64,000 nucleotides of DNA, taken from assembly GCF_002150765.1 (NCBI RefSeq), contig NZ_MUYM01000081.1, forward strand, positions 1 through 64,000. Reading direction: 5' to 3'. The stretch is from Lentzea kentuckyensis. GTDB taxonomy: Bacteria; Actinomycetota; Actinomycetes; Mycobacteriales; Pseudonocardiaceae. Position 1 is the stretch's first letter. The number at the start of each line of letters is the position of its first letter. The position numbers and the translations under genes are program-made. Under the pieces are notes generated by a model that did not search any database, had not been told where the DNA came from, and saw nothing but the letters and a program-made list of their open reading frames with translations. This document shows, one piece after another, positions 8,855-16,500 of the stretch.

Positions 8855-9073
8855 GTGACCAGCTCTCCGATGCTGCTCTACGACCCACTCCAGGTGTGGT
8901 CACAGGTCTTCAGCAACCCAACGCTCGCCGCGGCACTAGCCGACGTCTTCTCCTGCATCGAGATCAACGTCATGGCCGGGCTGCTCGACGAAGCGGGCGA
9001 GCGTCATGCCTCGCGACGCTGGCTGTCCCGCCACCTCGCAGAGTGCCTCACGCCCGAACGGCACCTGAACTGA
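8855..9073 (+). CDS. Small hypothetical protein
   Basis: This 72-residue helical protein starts at GTG 8855, with tgagga 7 bases upstream. The much longer open frame in which it lies has no coding character before this point. It has one Cys and no recognisable motif. Function is unknown; it is the last small orphan before the single-stranded DNA-binding protein gene. Confidence 0.5.
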   Translation: MTSSPMLLYDPLQVWSQVFSNPTLAAALADVFSCIEINVMAGLLDEAGERHASRRWLSRHLAECLTPERHLN

Positions 9074-9400
9074 CGCACATAGGAACCCTCTGCCCGGCGC
9101 ACGGCCGACCAAAAGCACGGGGCAAGTTGAGGAGTGAGGGTGAGCAAGGTCCACCCGAGGGACCTGTCGATCTGCGCCGACGCTATCAGCTCGTTCCAGG
9201 TCCGCGCCGATGAACCCGGCCCGAAAAGCACGGGCCGGAACCCCCGCCGCCCCCTGCGGGGCCTTCCACGACCTGAGCTCCGAGACGCAGATCGACAGCC
9301 CCCTCGGGCGAACCCACTCGAAGTAATGCCAGCGGGTGGGCGGATTCGAGAACCGGGGAGGTCGGGATCCGATCACCGAATCTGACAAGGAGTTCTCGTC
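9074..9400 (+). other. Intergenic region before ssb with two small hairpins
   Basis: This 327-base interval holds no convincing gene. It contains an 8-bp hairpin (ccggcccg, loop aaaagca, cgggccgg) at 9216-9238 and a second GC-rich one (ccccgc / gcgggg) at 9252-9271 within the following GC-rich run; these probably end the upstream transcript. The remainder must include the ssb promoter, but I cannot pick a confident -35/-10 pair. Confidence 0.4.
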
Positions 9401-9874
9401 ATGGCTGGAGAGACCACCATCACCGTCGTCGGCAACCTCACCGCGGACCCGGAGTTCCAATTCATCCAGAGCGGTGCCGCGGTGGCGTCCTTCACGGTCG
9501 CGTCCACGCCCCGCACCTTCGACAAGCAGTCGGGCGAGTGGAAGGACGGCGAAGCGCTGTTCCTGCGGTGCAACGTGTGGCGGCAGGTCGCCGAGAACGT
9601 GGCCGAGTCGCTCACCCGCGGTTCACGAGTGCTCGTCTCCGGACGGTTGCGCCAGCGTTCCTTCGAAACGAAGGAAGGCGAGAAGCGCACTGTCGTGGAG
9701 CTTGAGGTCGACGAGATCGGCCCCTCGCTGCGCTACGCGACCGCGAAGGTCAACAGGGTCAGCCGTGGAGACGGCGGCCGGCCCGTTCAGCACGCCCCCG
9801 TGCCAGCCCAGGATCCGTGGAACGAGGCACCGCACGCCAACGCTCGTGGCTTCGTCGGCGAGCCCGCGTTCTGA
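9401..9874 (+). CDS. ssb: Single-stranded DNA-binding protein
   Basis: This 157-residue SSB has a complete OB-fold: [14 protein letters not shown] at the start, [19 protein letters not shown] in the middle, and [20 protein letters not shown] in the second half. The protein coats single-stranded DNA; a copy on a conjugative element typically protects the entering strand. The C-terminal tip, which recruits repair proteins through DDxPF in typical SSBs, reads VGEPAF here, keeping only the end Phe and one acidic residue. aaggag precedes ATG 9401. A strong terminator follows. The chromosome should carry its own ssb between rpsF and rplI, so this is an accessory copy. Confidence 0.92.
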   Translation: MAGETTITVVGNLTADPEFQFIQSGAAVASFTVASTPRTFDKQSGEWKDGEALFLRCNVWRQVAENVAESLTRGSRVLVSGRLRQRSFETKEGEKRTVVELEVDEIGPSLRYATAKVNRVSRGDGGRPVQHAPVPAQDPWNEAPHANARGFVGEPAF

Positions 9875-9883
9875 CCCCTACAC

Positions 9884-9920
9884 GGAGCGGGCCCGGATGC
9901 ACAGCGTCCGGGCCCGCTCC
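9884..9920 (+). terminator. Strong terminator of ssb
   Basis: A perfect 14-bp inverted repeat (ggagcgggcccgga / tccgggcccgctcc) with a 9-base loop begins ten bases after the ssb stop. It lacks a T-run, as is common in actinomycetes. Confidence 0.75.
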
Positions 9921-10035
9921 GGCTGCGGTGGCCGATGAGGGCGCCCGACATCACCCACCTCGCCGTCCTTCACCAGTTCTCTCCGGCCGATCAGCGGCGC
10001 GCGTCCATCCACCTAGGACGCTGCAGCCCGATCCC

Positions 10036-10086
10036 CCTTGGCCGGACGCACCCGCCGCGCCCCAAGCGGGTTGCGTCCGGCCAAGG
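10036..10086. repeat. Long GC-rich hairpin in the ssb downstream region
   Basis: Two arms of 20 and 21 bases (ccttggccggacgca followed by cccgc; gcggg then ttgcgtccggccaagg) pair with a single bulged base around a 10-base loop. The interval 9921-10499 around it has no supported gene. The hairpin may be a second, bidirectional terminator or a structural site of the element. Confidence 0.5.
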
Positions 10087-10499
10087 TCGGCCGCTCCGTC
10101 CTGCACCCGATGAACCTCAATGCTCTCCGGCCGAGCTGAGGCGCGTGCTGCCACCCCACAGCACAGCTGCCCGCTCGCCCTCGGCCAGGCGTGTGCGAGA
10201 CCCCGCATCGCCACGCCTGGCCAGGGTTGTCCGGCTATCCACCACAGAGATCCAGGATGGGCTCCTCCACTGTGGACGAGCTTGGAGGTGCGCCCCGACG
10301 AAAGAGGTCTGTCGTGCAGAAGCAGACAAGCGATCGGAGGCTCGGCACGCCGACATGTTCCAGGTCGAATTCTCACCCGATCGTGGGACAAGGCCAAGGA
10401 AGAGAACCCGCCTCAGCACACGAAGTCAGCACGACCGCTCGTCCACTCCATCACCGGTTCCGCGGACCGCACCGCCGACGTGCTCTACCCTCAAATCAC

Positions 10500-10928
10500 A
10501 TGAGGATCACCGCGCTGGTCGTGTTCCTGCGTCTCATCGGCGCTGGCGGAGTCGGCGCCTACGTCGGCGCCGCGGCCTCCGGTTTGATCGCCGTACTGAC
10601 CGGCAAGGTGTTCGCACCAGGTAGCCCTTGGACGACTGGGCTGCCGTTCCTGGTCGTGATCGGCGCGGTGCTCACCATGGGCATCGCGCGGCTGACGCGT
10701 GCTTGGTTCCTGTCGGCTGTCGCGACCTGGCGCATTCTGTGGGGTGCTGCGGCCGGAGCGGTACTCCTACCGCTGGCGGTCGCCGTCGGAGAACTCGGAG
10801 ATCTCGCCCCCATAGCGGTCGGCCTCATGGCCGTCGGCTGGGTGACCACCGTCGTCCTCTGGATTCAGTGGTTCCGTCGACGTTCCAGCCACGCCCGCCG
10901 ACAGACCGCCACCGAACGAGCGAGCTAG
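10500..10928 (+). CDS. Small four-helix integral membrane protein
   Basis: This is a 142-residue hydrophobic protein with about four membrane segments (residues near 3-30, 43-62, 70-95 and 105-130) and a basic C-terminal tail. ATG 10500 is chosen because residues upstream in the frame have no coding character; no strong ribosome-binding site is visible, so a leaderless transcript is possible. It resembles the spread- or transfer-associated membrane proteins of actinobacterial plasmids in size and topology only. Its stop TAG shares the palindrome ctag with the stop of the opposing gene. Confidence 0.6.
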   Translation: MRITALVVFLRLIGAGGVGAYVGAAASGLIAVLTGKVFAPGSPWTTGLPFLVVIGAVLTMGIARLTRAWFLSAVATWRILWGAAAGAVLLPLAVAVGELGDLAPIAVGLMAVGWVTTVVLWIQWFRRRSSHARRQTATERAS

Positions 10929-11410
10929 GCGAGCGTCGCCGCTGCGGCCGGGTCCGCCGGGCCAGGTGCCAGGCCTGTCAGGACAGGAGGCTCGCCGGCT
11001 TCGACGGTGGACTTCCGCTCGTCCCTGCCTGCCGCGATCAGTCGCCGAGCCGTCTTCTCGTCCACTCCGAACAACGTGGCGATCTGCTCGCCTGTTCGGT
11101 CTGCCTCGGCGGCGGCCAGCGCTGCGCGGCCCTGCTCGGCCCGGTGCTGCTCAACCACGACGTCGCGCCGTTCGTGAAGTCGTGCGATCGCCAGCTCATG
11201 AGGAGCCGTACGTCGTTCACACTCCTGCTCCGCCTCAGCGATCTTCTCGTCGGCCAGGAAGTACACCTCGAGAGCAGAGTCGACATTCCGCTCGTTCTCG
11301 CGCTGCTGTGCAAGCTGTTCTACGTGCCGCTCGCGCGCCGCAGCCAGTCGCCTGCTGACCATGGTCGACCGGCGTGCCCGACGCCTGCCTCCGGCTCCAG
11401 ATGCAGCCAT
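10925..11410 (-). CDS. Coiled-coil protein, possible mobilization accessory factor
   Basis: This 161-residue protein is very rich in Arg, Glu and Ala. Residues about 15-105 form a long coiled coil with repeated HEQLAQQREN-like heptads, and residues about 108-135 (GEQIATLFGVDEKTARRLIAAG) look like a helix-turn-helix. The N terminus is strongly basic. Such small basic DNA-binding coiled-coil proteins often help a relaxase at oriT. It is the only minus-strand gene in the first 18 kb and diverges from the relaxase-side genes across a candidate oriT interval. The role is inferred. Confidence 0.6.
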   Translation of the reverse strand: MAASGAGGRRRARRSTMVSRRLAAARERHVEQLAQQRENERNVDSALEVYFLADEKIAEAEQECERRTAPHELAIARLHERRDVVVEQHRAEQGRAALAAAEADRTGEQIATLFGVDEKTARRLIAAGRDERKSTVEAGEPPVLTGLAPGPADPAAAATLA

Positions 11411-11544
11411 GCCCTTCTCCCTCCCGATCCGTCTTTAGATCCAAGCGAACGACACGGTGAGAAGAACGTCAACGAAAACCGGCCCAGATCGGTTGTTTCG
11501 CCGACACCCAGGGGAACACGGCGACAGACCGAGCCATCGAACAG

Positions 11545-11581
11545 CGAAGGCGTGCCGACCCAATGGACCGGCACGCCTTCG
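11545..11581. terminator. 13-bp hairpin in the divergent interval
   Basis: The sequence cgaaggcgtgccg is repeated in inverted form (cggcacgccttcg) after an 11-base loop. It lies upstream of the minus-strand gene, so it does not end an obvious transcript. It may insulate the interval or be a structural element of the transfer origin. Confidence 0.45.
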
Positions 11582-11891
11582 TGCGTCGTCGCATAAGCCC
11601 GCGAGGGGCTCACCGCACAACGCGGATCTCGCCAGAAACTGCGACGACAAGTTGCCAGCGCACAGGACTCAGTAAGACCCGAACCGGCATCGCAGAGTCT
11701 AGCGGGTCTGTGACCGCGGAATGTGCTGAGGCCAGCCGCCGCAGGCGTCACGACCGCCGCGGGCAAAGCCGCCGTGACGCGACTCCGAACTCTCCAAGCC
11801 GCCCAGCTGCGCCTCAACCTGCCTGCGGTGAGTGGTCACCTGAGCCCCCCTGCCCTCAATCATCTTATGCCGTGCCAGCCGCATCAAGGCA

Positions 11892-11939
11892 CCCCAAAAA
11901 CATTTTGCCTCCGCAAGCTCCGTCAAAATCTTTTTCGGG
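11892..11939. repeat. A/T-tract inverted repeat
   Basis: Arms ccccaaaaacattttg and caaaatctttttcggg pair with two mismatches in 16 positions around a 16-base spacer. The A and T tracts stand out in this GC-rich DNA and could bend it. This is the sort of site used by a relaxase accessory protein or initiator, but no partner is proven. Confidence 0.5.
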
Positions 11940-12214
11940 ACCCACCTTGACCCGGCCGTCACACCACAAGGACCGGCAGGGACAGGGGGAGCGGGGAGGA
12001 ATGGGCGGCATTTCAACAATTGAGCTGCCGCGCTCAAAGCGTTGACCAGCAGATATCTTGCAAATCGCGCGCCCGTGAATATGCAGATACACCCCATCGT
12101 GCTACTTCAATTTCTTGCGAAGCGCCCTATTCGGTCACTAGGATCAGAATTGCAATAAAGAAGCGCCGGGAACGCCAGACCCGGTGAAGCACAAAATCAG
12201 TAGTGGGGTAATCC

Positions 12215-13234
12215 ATGTCTGCAGATATTTCTGTTCCAGAGACCATTTCCGAGCTTGCCGAGCTGGTCAGGTCAGGCAACATCCGCGCAGCCCGCAAGCT
12301 CGGGCGGAAGTTGCTCAAGGTCGCGCCCACGCGGACGCTGTGGGTGATCGCGCGCATCGCCAACGAGCTGGACGAGCGCCCGCACACCGCCCTCGCGTTC
12401 ATCAACCACCTGTTGGAGACCGCCCCGAGCGAGGAAGACCGTGCGATCGTCGCGGCATGCTTGCCCGAGCCGGGCGAGACGCGCCGGACCGTTGAACGGA
12501 GCTCCCAGCGCGCGCCGCACTGGAACAGCACCAACAAGCACGAAGCGCCGCGCGATCTGAAGACCGAGCAGCGGAACGAGCTGCGCCGCAAAGCTCGTTC
12601 CCGTCAGGAACAGGCCGACGCCGCCGGGTTCGCTCGCTACCGCGTCGACAGCGCCGGAGTTGCGGACGGGGATCAGGTGCCGGACCGCCACGACCGTGCG
12701 GCCGCCGAGCAGGTCTACGCCTCAGGGTTTGACTACGACCGCGCGGCGTTGTACGCCACTGAGGTGCCGTTCGCGTGCCTCGCGTGCGGGATCTGCCGAG
12801 GACGCTATGACCTGAACGGAGCGCGCGTCCAAGCCGGACATGGTGACGACATGCTGTGTGGCGAATGCCGTGCGGCGGGTTGCGCAGGTCTCCCGGAGTT
12901 GGTGGTTGGCCACAGCCTTGCAGACCTTGTGACGGCCCGTTGCTCGTTCGTCTGGGCGAAGCACGGCGACGTTGTCGCCCGTGCACTACTGCGCTCCGAC
13001 TGGCGCCACGCCCCTACGGATGCCGTGCGCGAGATCATCACGGACTACGCACGCGCTTACCTTTCAGCCGAACCTCCCACCGAAGCACGGCAGGACGTCG
13101 CCGAACTCAGCGACTGTGTGACGTGCGGAGTCCAGCGCGAACCCAACGACACCAACGCACCTGCCGCCGACGATGGCCAGTGCGCCGCGTGTCGAGAGCT
13201 GGCCGCCGAACTGGACGAGCTGGCCGCCGCGTAG
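12215..13234 (+). CDS. Zinc-finger protein upstream of the relaxase
   Basis: This is a 339-residue soluble protein. Residues about 10-90 are helical. Two Cys clusters follow: CLACGICRG with CGECRAAGC about 30 residues later (six to seven Cys), and near the C terminus CVTCG paired with CAACREL. These probably bind two or more zinc ions. The central region 100-160 is charged and flexible. The gene lies directly before the MobF relaxase, separated by a strong terminator, and is probably a transfer-associated DNA-binding protein. I recognise no named family. Confidence 0.65.
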   Translation: MSADISVPETISELAELVRSGNIRAARKLGRKLLKVAPTRTLWVIARIANELDERPHTALAFINHLLETAPSEEDRAIVAACLPEPGETRRTVERSSQRAPHWNSTNKHEAPRDLKTEQRNELRRKARSRQEQADAAGFARYRVDSAGVADGDQVPDRHDRAAAEQVYASGFDYDRAALYATEVPFACLACGICRGRYDLNGARVQAGHGDDMLCGECRAAGCAGLPELVVGHSLADLVTARCSFVWAKHGDVVARALLRSDWRHAPTDAVREIITDYARAYLSAEPPTEARQDVAELSDCVTCGVQREPNDTNAPAADDGQCAACRELAAELDELAAA

Positions 13235-13260
13235 AGGTCTCAACGCACGGCCGCGTTCCC

Positions 13261-13288
13261 AAAGCCCCCGGTTTCCGCCGGGGGCTTT
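13261..13288 (+). terminator. Rho-independent-type terminator
   Basis: A perfect 11-bp stem (aaagcccccgg / ccgggggcttt) with a 6-base loop and a short T-run lies 27 bases after the zinc-finger gene. It separates that transcript from the relaxase gene. Confidence 0.85.
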
Positions 13289-13409
13289 CGCATGCGCACC
13301 GCCCCAGTGCCCAGCTATCCAGCCCCCTTTCCGTGCTCCGTCGAGCCGTCCCCGCCGCGCCAGCCGCTCCCCCGTCGCCGTCCGCTGCCCCGCCGGCACA
13401 CAGCACCTC

Positions 13410-13439
13410 TTGCACTGTGAGTGCTCCACGGTTTTGAAT
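13410..13439 (+). promoter_or_regulatory. Candidate relaxase promoter
   Basis: ttgcac at 13410 and ttgaat at 13434 are spaced by 18 bases, close to the sigma-70 pattern. A start of transcription near 13446 would leave the longest GTG (13421) outside the message and supports the later relaxase start. Weak evidence. Confidence 0.3.
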
Positions 13440-13510
13440 CGATAAACCACCGAGTTTTGCACGCTATTGGCGCGCGTGCTGGACGTCCTTTCACGACCGA
13501 GTTTGAGCTG

Positions 13511-16500
13511 GTGGTTGTGATCGGCGTGCGCAAGCTCTCGCCCGGTGGGCACCAGTACCTCACCGGCTCGGTGGCTTGTGCGGACCGCGGTCTGGAGGCC
13601 GGCGAGTCACTGTCGGACTACTACTTGGCGCACGGCTACCCACCTGGCGAATGGTTCGGGCGCGGCGCAGCCGTTCTGAACATGCACGGCGAAGTCACGG
13701 CCGCACAGATGAACGCGCTGTTCGGCGAAGGCCGCCACCCGGACGCAGACCGCATCCAGGCGGAGATGATCGCCCTCGGTCACACCGAGGCGGAAGCCTT
13801 GTCCGCCACCAAACTCGGCTACCGATTCCCGCAGTACGACGGCGCGGATCGGTTGCGCGGCAAAGTCATCGAGGCCTACAAGCGACACAACCTCGACAAC
13901 AACCTGCCGCCAGGCGCTCCGATCGATGACGCCACACGCGCGGACCTTCGTCGCCTCGTCCTGTCACAGGCTTACGCCGAGGAACACGAAGGCCAGCTCC
14001 CTTCAGAGGACGAGCTGACCAAGTGGCTCGCCGCTCAGAAGAAGGCCATGAAGTCGGCCGTCAGCGGCGTAGAGCTCGTTTGCGCGCCTCCAAAATCCGT
14101 CAGCGTCGCCTGGGCGCTCTCAGACAAACGCACCCGCGAGCTCATCGTGAGTCTGCATCGCCAAGCCGTGCGCGACACCCTCACCTACCTCGAGAACACC
14201 GTCGCGTACACCCGCAAGGGTGCAGGTGGGTACACGCAGCACGACGTGAAGGGGATCGCCGCAGCAATCTTCGAGCACTGGGACTCCCGCGCGGCCGACC
14301 CGCATCTGCACACCCACGTGCTGATCAGCACGAAGGTGCAGAGCCCGGATGGACGTTGGACTTCATTGGACGGTCGCACCGTCCTCGCCGCTGCAGTCAC
14401 GTTGTCGGAGTACTACAACAGCCGTGTTCGCGACCTCTGCCGCGAACACGGTGCCTCGTGGACCGAACGCCCCTCTGGTGGCATTGATGCGAAGCGGCCG
14501 ACGTGGGAACTGGACGGTGTGCCCGCCGCTCTGCTGACCGGCTTCTCTCAGCGCGCGGCCCAGGTCGAGCAGGACCGCGCCCGTCGAATCGTTGAATTCC
14601 GCCAACAGCACGGCCGAGAGCCTTCTCCCAAGGAGGTTCTCGAGATCTCCAAGCGTGCCCAGTACGGGACCCGAAGCAACAAGCAGGCGCCGCGGTCACT
14701 GGCCGAACACCTCCACCGCTGGCGTCTCCAGGCAGAGAAAATGGTCCCCGAGCAGGTGATCGATGCACTGGGGCAACGAGTGTTCGGCGGCCACGCCGAC
14801 AACATCTCGGACTTCAACCTGCACGAGGTCGCCAAGGCAACGCTCGCAGTTGTCTCCGACCAGCGCTGTCACTTCAACACCTGGAACATCGAAGCCGAAG
14901 CACATCGCCAGACCGCACACCTACGTGTCGCGGACGGTGGCCGCGACCAGTTGATCGCCGATGTCGTGCGTACGGTGCTGCAATCGCCTGACCTCGTGTC
15001 GCTGGAAGCGCCATCGCTCGTCGCCGAACCGAATGCCCTGCGGCGACGTTCCGGCGAATCGGTCTTCGTCGAGCACAACAGCCAGCGGTTCACGACCGGC
15101 CGAACCTTGCGCGAGGAGTCCGCCCTTGCGACCTGGGGTGACCTCACCAACGGCAGTCGTCTTCGCCCCGAGACTGTCGCCAACGCGATTTCTGAAGGGG
15201 GTTCGCTCAACCCCGGCCAGCGCGCAGCTGTCGCCTCGTTCGCGAAGTCTGGGCGCCGAGTGCAGCTGCTCTACGCCCCAGCCGGAGCCGGCAAGACCAC
15301 TGCAATGCGGGTCTACGCCAACGCCGTGCGCGCGGAAGGTGGCCGGGTGTACGCGTTCGGGCCGAGCGCACGGGCCGCGCACGTGCTCGCCGACGCGATC
15401 GACGCTCGCCCGCACACCCTCCACCAGGTCACCTTCGCGCAGAAGATAGGCGTTGCGGAGAAAGCCTTTCCGTTCCGCCGCGGCGATGTGCTCATCATCG
15501 ATGAGGTCTCGATGGCGGGCACCCACACGTTGCACGACGTCGTCGCCTTTGCCCTGCGCCGCGGAGCGGATGTCAGATTGGTCGGTGACGACAAGCAGCT
15601 CGCAGCAGTGGAAGCCGGTGGCGCGGTCCGCTGGTTCGCACACGTCCACGGCGCCGTGCGGCTCAAGGAGGTCGTGAGGTTCCGCGATCCCGGCCAGCGG
15701 GCCGCATCGCTCGCACTCCATGACGCTGATCCCGCCGGCCTCGACTACTACTTCGACCAAGGCTGGATCTCTGACGGCAGCCGCGAAACGATCCGAGACG
15801 CCGCACACCGTGCCTGGCGCAACGACCTCGACGCCGGCCACCAGTCTCTGCTGATCGTCCCGACCAACGACGACGTGACCGCGCTTAACCTCGAAGCCCG
15901 AGCGCTGCGCATGCTCCGCGGAGATGTGAGCGACAAGGGTCGGGCCGCACAACTTCACGACGGCACCCACGCCAGCGCCGGCGACTGGGTAGTCACCCGT
16001 CGCAACGACCGGCTCCGGACGTTGTTCGGCGGCAAGGACTTCATCAAGAACGGCGACACGTGGGACGTCGTCAAGGTACGTCGCGACGGTGCGCTGAAAC
16101 TGCGGCACCAGGTCAGCCGCGGCACCGTGGTGGTGCCCTGCAGCTACGTCACCGAGGAGGTCGAGCTGGGCTACGCGGCCACGATCAACCGCGTCCAGGG
16201 CATGACAAGCCGCGGTTCCGCGCATGCGATCGCCACCCACGGCATCTCTCGTGAACAGCTCTACACCCTCGCCACTCGCGCCGTGAACGACAACCGCATC
16301 TACGTCGAGACCCACCAGCACACCATCGACTCACACCAGGAGACGCCGCTCGACCGGACCGCACGTGGCGTGCTGGAGGCCGCGCTCACCCGTTCATCGG
16401 CCGAGACTGCCGCCAACGAGGAGCTGCGCAACGCCCTAGCGGCGGCCGAGTCGTTGAGCACGTTGGTCGGCCGTCACGACTACGTCGCACTGCTGGGCGT

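Larger units (their letters stand above)
11411..12214. other. Non-coding divergent interval, candidate oriT/control region
   Basis: About 800 bases separate the minus-strand coiled-coil gene from the plus-strand zinc-finger/relaxase genes. Overlapping open frames on both strands are low-complexity shadows. Its right half is visibly richer in A and T than its neighbours. It contains a 13-bp hairpin (11545-11581), a 16-base imperfect inverted repeat with A/T tracts (11892-11939) and a direct repeat gaagcgcc at 12119-12126 and 12160-12167. Its place before the relaxase and its structure suit an origin of transfer, but no nic sequence can be recognised. Confidence 0.4.

Noticed and set aside
9935-10624. 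Plus-strand 229-codon frame downstream of ssb
   Set aside because: It spans hairpins and has no coding character; only the separate frame starting at 10500 encodes a credible membrane protein.
11563-12097. Overlapping plus- and minus-strand frames of 160 and 132 codons
   Set aside because: They lie in the repeat-rich divergent interval, lack ribosome-binding sites and look like random GC-rich frames.
13421-13510. Thirty-codon N-terminal extension of the relaxase
   Set aside because: It starts at a GTG inside a possible promoter and does not match the usual MobF N terminus, which begins near residue VVVIGVRKL.
14921-16321. Long minus-strand open frame (466 codons) opposite the relaxase
   Set aside because: It is a shadow of the relaxase gene in GC-rich DNA; the sequence has no domain and lies wholly inside a well-supported gene.
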